Origin: Deinococcus aerius
Lineage (GTDB): Bacteria > Deinococcota > Deinococci > Deinococcales > Deinococcaceae
DNA: 64,000 nt
Assembly (NCBI RefSeq): GCF_002897375.1
Contig: NZ_BFAG01000008.1
Coordinates: 62,001 to 126,000, forward strand
Direction: 5' to 3'
The position numbers and the translations under genes were made by a program. Every line of letters begins with the position of its first letter. The first letter of the stretch is position 1. The notes below the pieces were generated by a model. It was not told the DNA's origin, did not search any database, and was given only the letters and a program-made list of their open reading frames with translations. Below are positions 32,308 through 41,637 of the stretch, piece by piece.

Positions 32308-33630
32308 CTACTCCACCTCGACCACGCCCTTCATGAAGGGGTGCGGCGAGCAGTGGTACGCGAAGGTTCCCCGCCCGGGAAAGGTGACGGTCACGTGGCC
32401 GTGGGGCGGCAACTCGTGGTGGACCGCCTGCCCGTTTACGGTCAGGACGACGTGGTGGGGCACGCTGTCGTGGTTTTCCCAGGTGACGCGGCCCCCCGCC
32501 CTGATCCTGACCGCCTCCGGCGCGAACTCGAAGTTCGAGATGGTGACGACCGCGGAGGTGGCCGCCGCGCCCGTGGGCACCGGGGGGATGTGGCCGTGGT
32601 CATGCGCCTCCTGCGGCGCGGGGGTGCCGTCGGCCCGCAGGGGTGGGCTCCCCACCACGTCGAAGTGCATCCCGCCCGGGTACTCGCCCCCGGTCGTGTT
32701 GGCGTTGCTGTTGTGGTCGTGCCAGGGAAAGGTGCCGTCGCGCCCCTTGACCAGCACGTCGTACCGCTCGCCGGGCAGGATCGGCAGGGTGTCGGCCAGG
32801 TACGGCAGCGGCAGGTCGTGCCCGTCCTTGGCGATCACCAGGAACGAGGTGCCGTGCAGGTGCAGGCTGTGCGGCTGCGCGCCCAGGTTGATCCAGCGGA
32901 CGAGGTGCGTCTCGCCCGCGGGGATGCTCAGGTCGGGGATGAGGGGGTGTGCCCGGCCATTCACCAGGAACTCGTCGTAGTGGGGCGTGTAGGGCAGCCT
33001 GTTCGGGTCGTGGTGGCTGTCCCACTCGTCGAGGATCAGGGTGTGTTCCTTCGACCACACCGGCTTCACGTCCGGGTCCTCCACGATGAGCGCCCCGTAC
33101 ATCCCCATGTCGAGGTGGACGTTGGTTTGAACGTGGCAGTGGTAGGCGTGGGTGCCCGCCTCGGTGGCGACGAACTCGTAGGTGAAGCTGCCCCCGGGCT
33201 TGACCTCGTGGCTGAGGTGGGGCACGCCGTCCATCTCCTGCGCCAGGGAGGTGATGCCGTGCAGGTGCAGGACGTGCGGCTGGTCGTGCGTGTTCACCAG
33301 GGTGATGCGGACCCGCTCGCCGACCTTCACCCGCAGCTCGGGGCCGGGGACGCTGGCGGGCTGGCCGGGAAAGCCGAAGGCCCACTGCTCGACGCGCACC
33401 CCGGGCGCAATTTCGGTCTGGATGCGGTGGACTTCCAGGGTGAACTCGCGCACGCCGCGCGTGGCCCGGCCCAGGGGCACCGTGCCTTCCGGGCGGGCGA
33501 GGAACTGTTGCAGCGTGGCCGCGCGGGCCGGCTGCGCGGGCACCTCGCCGTGCGCGAGGGCCATGCCCAGCGACAGCACCGCCACCATGCAGGTGCGAAG
33601 GGAAGAACAGGCCGGACGACGCTGGAACAT
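32308..33630 (-). CDS. Secreted multicopper oxidase with C-terminal plastocyanin-like domain
   Basis: 440 residues. Signal peptide from MFQRRPAC to ~33 (start ATG 33630 behind GAGGAGG). Domain 1 carries HVLHLHGIT and HAYHCHVQTNVHLDMGMYG, domain 2 HSLHLHGTSF and FPWHDHNSN: the His pairs that build type 2/3 copper sites. The last ~95 residues are a separate blue-copper domain (FEFAPEAVRIRAGG, VPHHVVLTVNG, AYHCSPHPFMKG). The order suits a two-domain MCO/nitrite-reductase-like oxidase with its own electron carrier. Substrate unknown; extracellular copper-dependent oxidation is a fair inference. Confidence 0.88.
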   Translation of the reverse strand: MFQRRPACSSLRTCMVAVLSLGMALAHGEVPAQPARAATLQQFLARPEGTVPLGRATRGVREFTLEVHRIQTEIAPGVRVEQWAFGFPGQPASVPGPELRVKVGERVRITLVNTHDQPHVLHLHGITSLAQEMDGVPHLSHEVKPGGSFTYEFVATEAGTHAYHCHVQTNVHLDMGMYGALIVEDPDVKPVWSKEHTLILDEWDSHHDPNRLPYTPHYDEFLVNGRAHPLIPDLSIPAGETHLVRWINLGAQPHSLHLHGTSFLVIAKDGHDLPLPYLADTLPILPGERYDVLVKGRDGTFPWHDHNSNANTTGGEYPGGMHFDVVGSPPLRADGTPAPQEAHDHGHIPPVPTGAAATSAVVTISNFEFAPEAVRIRAGGRVTWENHDSVPHHVVLTVNGQAVHHELPPHGHVTVTFPGRGTFAYHCSPHPFMKGVVEVE

Positions 33631-33676
33631 GGGACCCTCCTCGGCGCGGCCCGGGCACGGGGGCCGCTCGGGGGGC

Positions 33677-33709
33677 AGCGTAGGAAGGGCGGCGTGACTG
33701 AAGCCTGAT
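33677..33709 (-). promoter_or_regulatory. SARP-type promoter (class A) of the multicopper oxidase
   Basis: On the minus strand ATCAGGC, 4 nt, GTCACGC, 9 nt, TACGCT (33677-33682). Confidence 0.65.
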
Positions 33710-34027
33710 CGCCCCACCTCCCGCCGGGGGCCTCGGCGAAGGGCGGGGGCCGGGGCGTGTCGGCACCGCATCCCAACCGTCCCGGCGATCGTGCCGAGGC
33801 CAGTCCTGTCGCCGCCGGGGACCGGCCTGACCGGGGACGGGGAGGCGCCCCGCACGCTGACTTCACATGCCGCGACTTCCCCGGCGAGCGGGCTCGGGAT
33901 GCCCAAGGGGTGAGGGATTGGCCGCCCCACGCGGTCGCAGGAGCGGGACAGGTCGGCAGCCTCCCTCCAGCCGCCGACCTCCCGGTGGTGCGTGTCTCGC
34001 CCTCCCCCCTCCGCTCACCCGGCGAAG
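33710..34027. other. Intergenic region with a probable terminator hairpin
   Basis: With the promoter, a 397-nt gap. It holds a hairpin AGGTCGGC (33950-33957) / GCCGACCT (33973-33980) just downstream of the minus-strand secreted gene, probably its terminator. I see nothing else. Confidence 0.45.
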
Positions 34028-34537
34028 TCAGGGCCGCCACGCCAGGCGCCGGGCGGGATGGCTGCGCCACCAGTCCTGAACGAACTCGGCCATCTGCACG
34101 TCGACCCGGTTCAACCAGAACTGCCGGGTGAGCTGATCCGCCGGGCCGAACCCGATGGCGCCGGACTCCCACACCACGGTTCCCTGAAACAGCATGTGCG
34201 CCGCGTCGACCCGGACATCCGGGCGCGTCACGATGCCCTGCGACGCGAGGTAGTAGGCGAAGTTCTGCCGGTCCAGCGCCACCTGAAGACCGATCAGCAG
34301 GGTGATGGTCGTTCCGCTGTTCCGAGTACAGTCCGTGCTCGTGACGGGCAGGTTCGCCCGCCCTGCAAAGCGCCTCATCTCCGTCAGCACCTCCGCCCCG
34401 GTCACCTGCCGGATGTCGTCCGCGACGAAGGCATACAGGCAGACATTCTGGAAAGGCGCGAGGTTGTCCGGGTAACGGTCCGCCGCCGCGATGCCGGTGA
34501 GGGCCAGCAGCGACGCCAGGAACAGCCGGGGGATCAT
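34028..34537 (-). CDS. Secreted protein of unknown function (paralog of 24276-24773)
   Basis: 169 residues. Signal peptide MIPRLFLASLLALTGIAAA-DRYP, start ATG 34537 behind AGGAGGCAGG. Mature part: NVCLYAFVADDIRQVTGAEVL, PVTSTDCTRNSGTTITLLIGL, VWESGAIGFGPADQLTR and FVQDWWRSHP, with two Cys likely paired. The layout parallels the secreted protein at 24276. Follows the secreted cupin gene by 52 nt in one operon. Function unknown; probably a Deinococcus-restricted family. Confidence 0.72.
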   Translation of the reverse strand: MIPRLFLASLLALTGIAAADRYPDNLAPFQNVCLYAFVADDIRQVTGAEVLTEMRRFAGRANLPVTSTDCTRNSGTTITLLIGLQVALDRQNFAYYLASQGIVTRPDVRVDAAHMLFQGTVVWESGAIGFGPADQLTRQFWLNRVDVQMAEFVQDWWRSHPARRLAWRP

Positions 34538-34589
34538 CCTGCCTCCTCTCTCGGGATGGGGGAACGGGAGCGCGGGACCACACGGGTCC

Positions 34590-35018
34590 TCAGGGCAGCA
34601 GCGACGCCGGGGGCTGGTCCGCGGGCACGAGCACGGCCACCACCACGGACGCCTCGGCCTCCGTCCGGTTCGCCAGCTCGCACCACGACCCCGGCCGGAC
34701 CACGTACCGCTCCCCGGCCCGCAGCACGCTCGGCGGCGCCCCACCCGGCGAGAACACGTCGACCTCGCCGCGCGTCACCAGCAGCACCTCCGCCTGGCCG
34801 CCCGTGTGCCGGGCCGTCCGACTCGCGGCGGGCAACGTCAGCGCCGACACGTGCAGGTCGAACGCCGCCGGGAACGTGAGGTGACCCAGCGTCGCCTCCT
34901 GCACCGAGGGCCGCGGAACCCGCCAGGTCCATCCCGGTTCCTCGTCGGCGGGGGGGCGAGCCGAGGCGAACGAGGCGAACATCAGCACCACACTTCCTAC
35001 CACCTGGTAGCCGCGCAT
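34590..35018 (-). CDS. Secreted cupin protein
   Basis: 142 residues; signal peptide MRGYQVVGSVVLMFASFASA, start ATG 35018 after GGGAGG. One small cupin barrel: ARHTGGQAEVLLVTRGEVDVFS (only one His of the usual metal set) and ERYVVRPGSWCELANRTEAEASVVV, so metal binding is doubtful. A TACCGT -10-like box lies upstream but without the SARP repeats; two copies of CCAGGATT (35099-35106, 35125-35132) stand 26 bp apart near the start of this region. Confidence 0.7.
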   Translation of the reverse strand: MRGYQVVGSVVLMFASFASARPPADEEPGWTWRVPRPSVQEATLGHLTFPAAFDLHVSALTLPAASRTARHTGGQAEVLLVTRGEVDVFSPGGAPPSVLRAGERYVVRPGSWCELANRTEAEASVVVAVLVPADQPPASLLP

Positions 35019-35130
35019 TCCGGGCCTCCCTTCGTGTCCGGCGGACGTGCGCCGCCGACTGGGTTCACGGTAGGCCCGGCGTGCCGCCCCGCGCATCGCC
35101 AGGATTGAGTAGACGGCCCCCCCACCAGGA

Positions 35131-37422
35131 TTAAGGAGAGTCCTCCCCGCCGTGCGTCATGGCCCAGCGGGTGAGTTCCACGCGGTTATGCAGGGCGAGT
35201 TTGCCCAGCATGTTCGCCACATGCTTGCTGACCGTCACGGGGCTGATCCCCAGCAGCCGGGCGACCCGGCGGTCCGGGTGGCCCTGGGCCACCAGCCGCA
35301 GCACCTCCCACTCCCGCGGGGTCAACCCCGGGCGGGGCGTGCCGTCCGGCGGGGGGGCTCGCAGGCGCCGGGCGAGCCGGTCCGCCTGTTCCACCGCCTC
35401 CGCGGGGCCCAGGTCGGAGCCCGACGCCCAGGCGTCTCGGAAATCGGCCTCGCCCATCACCGCCCGCGCCCGGTCGAGGTTCCCGAGGTGCCGCCGGTCC
35501 AGGTACCCCCGCGAGGCCTCCCCGGGGACGAAGCCGCCCGCCGCCAGCAGCCGCACCGCCGCCGCGGGGTCGCCCACCTCGGCGGCGAGGAGGCTCAGGC
35601 CACGCAGCGCCTCGTCCACCACCGCCCGGAAGGGTTTCCCCGCCGCCTCGTGCAGGGCGCCGAGCAGCCGCGCCCCGGCCTCCTCGCGGCGGCCCAGGTG
35701 CAGCAGCACGACCCCGACCATCACCCGGGCGACGAGCCGGAACACCGCATTGCCCGCCGCCTCGTACTCCTCCAGGGCACGGGTCGCGTACGCCAGGGCC
35801 AGGTCGGGTTGCCCCAGGTCGAGCAGGGTCGGCGCCGCGTACAGCAGGAGGTTGGCGTACTGGGACTGCTCGACGCGGTCGGCCCCCCGCTCCCCCCGGC
35901 GCGCCTCCTGCGCGCGCAGCACCTCCTGCTGCATGGGCCACGCCAGGTCGCTGCGCCCGGAGGCGTGGTGCAGCAGCGCGAGGTCGGCGGTGGTCCAGCC
36001 CGCGCTCACCTCGTCCCCCAGCTCGCGGCACAACTCGAGGATCTCGCGCAGGCGGGCCTCGTGGGCCCCCGTCTGCCCGGTGGCGGCGAGGCACTGGGCA
36101 CTGACCTCCAGGGCCTGCAGCAGCACCTGATCCCGCCCCGGGGAGGGCAGGCCCAGGACCCGTTCCGCGAGGGGCGCCTCCTGGGCGTACAGGCCCAGGG
36201 GCAGCCACACCGCGCCGAGCTGGGCGAGGTAGCGGTACGCGAGGTCCGCCCGCCCCTCCCCCACCGCCCACACCAGCCCCGCGCGCATGTTGGGGTAGTC
36301 CGGCAGGAGGTCCTCGCGGCGGTCGGGCTGGCCCTGCTCGAAACGCCGCCGCCCCTCCTCCAGCTCCTCCAGGAAGTGCCGGGCGTGCCGTTCCCGCCAG
36401 GTGGGGGCCTCCGGGCGCCCGCTGAGACGCTCCAGGGCGAGTTCCCGCAGGGGTTGCAGCAGCTTCCAGCGGGTGCCCGGGGTGCCCAGGCGTTGGAGGA
36501 AGCTCTGCTCGATCAGCGCGTCCACGTGGTCCAGCACCTCCTCGCCGCCGTGTACGGCGGCGAGCGCCCCCGGGGTGAAGCTGCCCCCGAACACCGCGCA
36601 GCACTCGAACACCGCGCGGTCGCCCTGATCCAGCAACTCGTAGCTCCACTCCACGGCGGCCCTCAGGGAGCGCAGCCGTTCGGGCCGGTCGCGGAAGTCC
36701 TCGCGCAGGAAGCGCAGCGGGTGTTCGAGCCCCGCCAGCACGTCCGGGAGGGCATACGTCCGCAGCCGGGCGGCGGCGAGTTCCAGCGCGAGGGGCACGC
36801 CCTCCAGCAGCGCGCACAGCCGCACCACCTGGGGGGTAGTGGCGGGGGTGAGCTCGAAGCCGGGCAGGAGGGCGCGGGCGCGGGTGACGAAGAGTTGCAC
36901 CGCCGGGCTGCTCGCCGCCTCCGGGACGCGCTCGGGAACGGGGAGGGGCGGGACCGGGTACTCGCGCTCGTCGTGCAGGTGCAGCGCGGCGCGGCTCGTC
37001 ACGACGAGTTGCAGCGTGGGGGCCCGGGCGAGCAGCTCGCCCAGCGTCCGGGCGGCGGGCAGGAGCTGCTCGAAGTTGTCGAGGACCAGCAGCAGCCGGT
37101 GCCGGGCAGCGAACTCGCGGACGAGCGCGGGGGGGTCCCGCGAGGCCGCCTCGACGCCGGGGAGCGCGGCGGCGATGGCCGGGAGGACTTCCCCCGGGGC
37201 GCGCAGCGCGGAGAGGTCGACGAACAGCACGTGGTCGTAGTTCCCGCGCACGGCGTGGGCGAGGCGCAGGGCGAGCGCCGTCTTGCCGATGCCGCCGGGG
37301 CCGCGCAGGGTGAGGAGCCGCGTCCCCTCGCCGAGCAGGCGGGTGAGTTCGCCCAGGTCGCGCTCGCGTCCGAGCAGCGGGCTGAGTTCTGCCGGGAGCG
37401 GGTTCGCCGCCTGGCCGTTCAT
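35131..37422 (-). CDS. LuxR family regulator with N-terminal ATPase and TPR-like region
   Basis: 763 residues. NB-ARC/AAA module at the N-terminus: SPLLGRERDLGELTRLL, Walker A RGPGGIGKTALALRL (~40-54), Walker B LLLVLDNFEQLLP, TSRAALHL, and GVPLALELAAARLRT. Middle: helical repeats (~350-680). C-terminus: GerE/LuxR helix-turn-helix, LTPREWEVLRLVAQGHPDRR and ISPVTVSKHVANMLGKL (~690-745). A signal-transduction ATPase (STAND) activator. Start ATG 37422; a TACACT box 5 nt before it suggests a leaderless mRNA. Target unknown; its nearest downstream neighbours are the secreted cupin operon. Confidence 0.88.
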   Translation of the reverse strand: MNGQAANPLPAELSPLLGRERDLGELTRLLGEGTRLLTLRGPGGIGKTALALRLAHAVRGNYDHVLFVDLSALRAPGEVLPAIAAALPGVEAASRDPPALVREFAARHRLLLVLDNFEQLLPAARTLGELLARAPTLQLVVTSRAALHLHDEREYPVPPLPVPERVPEAASSPAVQLFVTRARALLPGFELTPATTPQVVRLCALLEGVPLALELAAARLRTYALPDVLAGLEHPLRFLREDFRDRPERLRSLRAAVEWSYELLDQGDRAVFECCAVFGGSFTPGALAAVHGGEEVLDHVDALIEQSFLQRLGTPGTRWKLLQPLRELALERLSGRPEAPTWRERHARHFLEELEEGRRRFEQGQPDRREDLLPDYPNMRAGLVWAVGEGRADLAYRYLAQLGAVWLPLGLYAQEAPLAERVLGLPSPGRDQVLLQALEVSAQCLAATGQTGAHEARLREILELCRELGDEVSAGWTTADLALLHHASGRSDLAWPMQQEVLRAQEARRGERGADRVEQSQYANLLLYAAPTLLDLGQPDLALAYATRALEEYEAAGNAVFRLVARVMVGVVLLHLGRREEAGARLLGALHEAAGKPFRAVVDEALRGLSLLAAEVGDPAAAVRLLAAGGFVPGEASRGYLDRRHLGNLDRARAVMGEADFRDAWASGSDLGPAEAVEQADRLARRLRAPPPDGTPRPGLTPREWEVLRLVAQGHPDRRVARLLGISPVTVSKHVANMLGKLALHNRVELTRWAMTHGGEDSP

Positions 37423-37773
37423 GCCCCAGTGTAGGTGGACCGGCGGGGAGGGGTGGCAGGACCACGTCCCTGTTCCCGACGGCGCGAGACTCCCTGGGGA
37501 CGCTCCCCCCGGGAGGGTCACGGTGCCTGGACCCCCCGGCGGGAGAGCGTGCCCCCTCTTCCGTCCGGGCCACCGCCCGCCCCGAGCAGGGGCGTGGTCG
37601 TGATGCCCTCCGGGATCCCCGCAGAGGAGGGGCACCGTGAGGAGCGGCACCCCATGCCCGGGGAAAAGACCGGGGCGACCCGGAACGGAATCAGGACCGA
37701 GGTGGTGAGCACCCCTTCCCCCGGGGGAAGGGGCGACAGACCCGTATCCGGCCAGCAGGGCTGCACGCGGTAT
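37423..37773. other. Intergenic region with a perfect 22-bp palindrome
   Basis: 351 nt between two minus-strand genes. At 37712-37733 lies a loopless palindrome, CCCCTTCCCCC followed by its reverse complement, 40 nt beyond the small gene's stop; it may terminate that transcript. No further gene is convincing. Confidence 0.5.
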
Positions 37774-37995
37774 TCAGCCGGAAGAAGCTCCCCCGGTTCT
37801 CCACCCGCGGCACGCGGCGATGGTAGCCCCCAGCCGGGCCTGGAGGAGCGAGACCTCCGCGGCCAGAAGGAAGGTGGCCGCGCGGCCGACGTAACGCAGC
37901 GTGTGGCCGCCGGGTTGATGGACTGCGGCTGGCGCGACGCGCGGCCCCGGGCTGGGTTGTCTCGGCAGGTCGTGTTCGTTCGGGATGGGGCGCAT
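37774..37995 (-). CDS. Small protein of unknown function under a SARP-type promoter
   Basis: 73 residues. Start ATG 37995 directly after AGGAGGAACC, the same leader sequence as the small gene at 46596. The N-terminal part is Pro-rich (MRPIPNEHDLPRQPSPGP); the rest has a moderately hydrophobic helix (YVGRAATFLLAAEVSLLQARLGATIAA). No family recognised. Divergent from the SARP-like gene at 38132 and preceded by a class B box, which supports it being real. Confidence 0.55.
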   Translation of the reverse strand: MRPIPNEHDLPRQPSPGPRVAPAAVHQPGGHTLRYVGRAATFLLAAEVSLLQARLGATIAACRGWRTGGASSG

Positions 37996-38048
37996 GGTTC
38001 CTCCTGGCGGGCGTGGGGCGAGTGGTGGGGATCAGCGGAGACACCCCA

Positions 38049-38081
38049 AGCCTAGAAAGGCACCGCAAGAGCAGCGCAAGG
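38049..38081 (-). promoter_or_regulatory. SARP-type promoter (class B) of the small gene at 37995
   Basis: On the minus strand CCTTGCG, 4 nt, TCTTGCG, 9 nt, TAGGCT (-10 at 38049-38054). Confidence 0.7.
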
Positions 38082-38131
38082 GGAAGGGCGTCACGTCGGT
38101 GAGCCCGCCGGGGTAGAGTGAAGGGCACGGG

Positions 38132-41100
38132 ATGCGCGAGTTGGCCCTCCGGCTGCTGGGCCCGCCTGAACTTCAGGTGGGGGGCCAGCGACGCCCCTTC
38201 AGGACCAAAAAGGCGCTGGCCCTGGTCGCCTATCTCGCCCTGGAGCCCGGCCCGCAGTCCCGGGAGAAACTGGCGGCCCTGCTGTGGCCGGATGCCGACC
38301 CGGAGGCGGGCCGGGCCAGCCTGCGGGGCACCCTCGTCTACGCCCGGGAAGCCCTGGGCCCCCTCCGTGATCGCCTGGAGGCCGACCGGGCCACCGTCTG
38401 CCTGGTGACCGGGCCGGACGAGTGCGACGTGACGGCCCTGGAGCGTGTGGCGGGGGCGGCGCGTTCCCTGCCCCCTGCCGGGGCCTTGCCGGAGCTGGAG
38501 CGGGCGGCCTCCCTGTGGCGCGGCGAGCTGCTCGACGGGTTCGCCCTGGGGGAGGGCAGCGGCTTCGACGACTGGCTGGGGGAACGCCGGGAGGCGACGC
38601 GCTCGGCGGTGAACCTCGTGTTCGACCGCCTCTCCGCCGAGCAACTGGAGCAGGACCCGGGCCGCGCGGCAGAGACGGCGCGGCGCTGGTTGGCCCTCGA
38701 CCGCCTGAACGAGGCGGCCTGGCGACGCCTCGCGCAGGCGCGGCTGGCTTCAGGACAGCGGGCACTCGCGCGGGAGGTGCTCGACTCTTGCCGACGGGTG
38801 TTGCGGGACGAGGTGGGCTGTGCGCCCGCCCCCGAGACGCTGGCCCTCGAAGCGCAAGTTCTGGAGCCCATCTCCCCCAGCCGCCCCGGGGTCCGGTTAG
38901 ACCTGCCCACGCTGCTGCGCGAGGGGCCCTTCGTCGGCCGCCGGGCGGAACTCGCGCGGCTGGCCGAGGTCTATCAGCGGGCCGGGAGTGGGCACCCGGG
39001 GGCGGCCCTGATCGTCGGAGAGCCCGGCATCGGCAAGACCCGGCTGGCGGGGGCGTTCCTGACCTGGGCCGGGGAACGTGGCGCCGGGGTGCTGCGGGGC
39101 CGGGGCTTCGAGGTGGGCGGCACGCTGTATGGCCCCCTGGCGGACGCCGCACGCCGCGTGCTGGACGCGGAACCCGGGCCGCAGGCGCTGCTCTCCCGGC
39201 AGGACCTCGCCGAGCTCGCCCGGCTGCTGCCGGAGCTGGGAGAGCGGCTGCCGGAGCCCGCGCCGCCCATGCCGGGGGAGGGCCAGCGGGGCCAGGTGCT
39301 GGCGGCGCTGACGCGGCTCGTCCTCGCGCTCGCCCGGCGCTCGCCGCTCGTCCTGCTCGTGGACGATGTCCAGTGGGCCGACGCGAGCACCCTGGAGGCG
39401 CTGCGGCACCTCGCGGGCCGGGTTGCGGAGGAACGCGCGCCCGTCCTGCTCCTCCTCACCGCCCGGGCGGAGGCGCTGACCCCCGGCTCGGAGTTGGCGG
39501 GGTGGGCGGCGAATCTCGGCCGGGAGGTGCCGGTGACGCGGCTCGACCTCGGGCCGCTGGGCCAGCCGGAGACGCTGGGGCTGCTGGGGGCGCTGGCGGG
39601 CACGCCCGCCGCCGGTTCGCTGGAGCCCCTGGCCGAGCGGCTCTTCGCGGAGACGGGTGGGCAGCCGCTCTACATCTCGGAGACGCTGCGCGGTCTGGCG
39701 GAGCAGGGGGCGCTCACGCTGGGTCCCGGGGGGATCACGGTGAATGAGGCGCGGCTCTCCGCCGGGCTGGAGCGGGGCGGCGAGGGGGTGCGGGCCGTCA
39801 TCGGCGAGCGGCTCTCGCGGCTCTCGGCGCCCGCCCTCGCGCTCGCGCAGGCGGGGGCGGTGCTCGGCCAGGAGTTCGGATTCGGCACCCTCCGGGCCGT
39901 GGCCGACCTCGGCGAGGACACCGCGCTGCAAGGCTACGAGGAACTGCTGCGAACCGGGCTGCTGCGGGAGGCGGCGGGCGAGGGCGGAACCGCGTCCCTC
40001 TCGCACGACCGGGTGCGGGAGACGCTGCGGGACGCGCTGAGTGGCCCCCGCCGGGGGCTGCTGCACCGCCGCGCGCTGGGGGCGCTGGGGGAGGTGGGCG
40101 CGTCCCCCGAGGTGCTGGCGCATCACGCCCTAGGGGCCGGGCTGACGGGTGAAGCCGCGCGGCATTTCCACCAGGCGGGGCGGCAGTCCCTGAGGCTCGG
40201 CGCGTACCACGCCGCAGTGATCGCGCTCGAGCAGGCCCTCGACCTCACCCCCGCCCGTCCCGAGTACGCCGCCGAGCGCCGCGAGCGGCTCCACCTGATC
40301 GAGTACGCGCTCTACTACCGTGACAGCCACAACCTCGCTGTTATTCAGCGCCGCTGGCGGTTGGCCGCCGACGCCTCGCAGGCAGCCGGACTGGGCGCGG
40401 AGGCCGCCTTCGCCCTGGGAGAACTCGCGGCCTCACTGGCCCGGCAGGGGCGGCACGGCGAGGCCGGAGAGGTCGCGGGCCAGGCCCTCGATACAGCCCG
40501 CGCCGCAGGCGACCGTGGAATGGCGGCCCGCAGTCTCAACATCCTCGGTGTCCTCGCGGTGGAGCGGCGCGACTGGGCGGCGGCGGAGCGCCTGCTGGAG
40601 GACGCCCAGGCCGAGGCCATCCGGGCGGGGGACGAGCCGCTCGCCCTGGAGGCCCGCGCCCACCTTGCCACGGTGCTGACCTTCGGGCACGACGACCTGG
40701 AGGGCGGACGGCAACTGGAAGAGGAAGTTCTCCGGCGGCGCATAGACCTGGGTGAGCCTGGAGCGGTTCTCGCTTCACTCTCAAGTCTGACCTACGCCTG
40801 CATGAGGATGGCGGACTATGAGGCCGCCCGCCGTCATATCGACGAGTGGGCCGTGTGGGCCGAGCGCAGCGGTGCGGGACGCGTCGCCGCGAACGTCCTG
40901 GGAATGCATGGGTACATCGCGGCGGAGCAGGGCGACGTGCTCGGGGCCCTGAAGGCGGGCGAGGCGGCCCTGGCCGCCTTCGAGCAGGCGAACGCCGTCC
41001 TGGCGTTCTCCTGGGGCGGCCTGGCGTGGTGCTACGCCCGCCTGGGCCGAACCCAGGAAGCCCGGCAGGCCCTGGACAACGGCCAGGCCCTGAACGAGAG

Positions 41101-41515
41101 GGACGAGGACCTCTACCACCAGGCGGGGGCGGCGTGGGTGCTGGGGGACGCGGCGCTCGCCCTGGGGGACCTGGAACGCGCCGAGCGGTTCTACCGTCAG
41201 TCGCTGGGCGGGAACTCGGCCGCCTGGATTCTGGTGGGTCTGCGCGGCCTGGGCGAGGTGAGGGCCCAAACCGGCCAGTGGGAAGAGGCCGCGCGGCTGC
41301 TCGGCGCGGTGCTGGGCCGCCGCTCGGCTGGTGTCTGGCAGCATCGCCAGGCGACCCGGGCCCTCGACGCGCTGCGCCCACTCGTCCCCCCCGACGTGCT
41401 GGAGGCGGCCCTGAACGAGGGGCGGGTTACGCCCCTGGAACCCCTGCTCGCCGAATTGCGGCGGCAGAGTGACCCGTCCCAGGGGTCCCAAGCGTCGGGT
41501 TCCGCCGCCGTGTAG
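38132..41515 (+). CDS. Large SARP-like regulator: BTAD, AAA ATPase and TPR repeats
   Basis: 1127 residues. Winged helix LALRLLGPPELQVGG...KKALALVAYLALEPGPQSREKLAALLWPDADPEAGRASLRG (~1-95), BTAD to ~245 (RRWLALDRLNEAAWRRLAQARLASG, VLRDEVGCAPAPET), ATPase with GRRAELARL, Walker A GEPGIGKTRLAGAF (~295), Walker B LVLLVDDVQWAD (~405), then about 400 residues of TPR-like helices. Start ATG 38132 has TAGAGT 12 nt upstream. It lies between two class B boxes and is a candidate to bind them. Activating signal unknown. Confidence 0.88.
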   Translation: MRELALRLLGPPELQVGGQRRPFRTKKALALVAYLALEPGPQSREKLAALLWPDADPEAGRASLRGTLVYAREALGPLRDRLEADRATVCLVTGPDECDVTALERVAGAARSLPPAGALPELERAASLWRGELLDGFALGEGSGFDDWLGERREATRSAVNLVFDRLSAEQLEQDPGRAAETARRWLALDRLNEAAWRRLAQARLASGQRALAREVLDSCRRVLRDEVGCAPAPETLALEAQVLEPISPSRPGVRLDLPTLLREGPFVGRRAELARLAEVYQRAGSGHPGAALIVGEPGIGKTRLAGAFLTWAGERGAGVLRGRGFEVGGTLYGPLADAARRVLDAEPGPQALLSRQDLAELARLLPELGERLPEPAPPMPGEGQRGQVLAALTRLVLALARRSPLVLLVDDVQWADASTLEALRHLAGRVAEERAPVLLLLTARAEALTPGSELAGWAANLGREVPVTRLDLGPLGQPETLGLLGALAGTPAAGSLEPLAERLFAETGGQPLYISETLRGLAEQGALTLGPGGITVNEARLSAGLERGGEGVRAVIGERLSRLSAPALALAQAGAVLGQEFGFGTLRAVADLGEDTALQGYEELLRTGLLREAAGEGGTASLSHDRVRETLRDALSGPRRGLLHRRALGALGEVGASPEVLAHHALGAGLTGEAARHFHQAGRQSLRLGAYHAAVIALEQALDLTPARPEYAAERRERLHLIEYALYYRDSHNLAVIQRRWRLAADASQAAGLGAEAAFALGELAASLARQGRHGEAGEVAGQALDTARAAGDRGMAARSLNILGVLAVERRDWAAAERLLEDAQAEAIRAGDEPLALEARAHLATVLTFGHDDLEGGRQLEEEVLRRRIDLGEPGAVLASLSSLTYACMRMADYEAARRHIDEWAVWAERSGAGRVAANVLGMHGYIAAEQGDVLGALKAGEAALAAFEQANAVLAFSWGGLAWCYARLGRTQEARQALDNGQALNERDEDLYHQAGAAWVLGDAALALGDLERAERFYRQSLGGNSAAWILVGLRGLGEVRAQTGQWEEAARLLGAVLGRRSAGVWQHRQATRALDALRPLVPPDVLEAALNEGRVTPLEPLLAELRRQSDPSQGSQASGSAAV

Positions 41516-41637
41516 AGAGGCCGCTCCAATCCAGCCCCGGCTTTTCCCGTGGGTGCTCGTCCTCTGCGGCGGCGCTCCCTCAGCCTCAGAAGCCCGGCCA
41601 GTGGGCCACGCGTCGTGGCCTGGCGGTGAACTGAACG

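Noticed and set aside
35040..35132. SARP-type box before the secreted cupin gene
   Set aside because: A TACCGT hexamer is present but no heptamer repeats stand at the 9-nt distance; the CCAGGATT pair is 26 bp apart and does not fit.
37691..38644. 317-codon minus-strand frame across the small gene and the SARP-like gene
   Set aside because: Overlaps the well supported regulator at 38132 and a promoter region; low-complexity translation with no recognisable domain.
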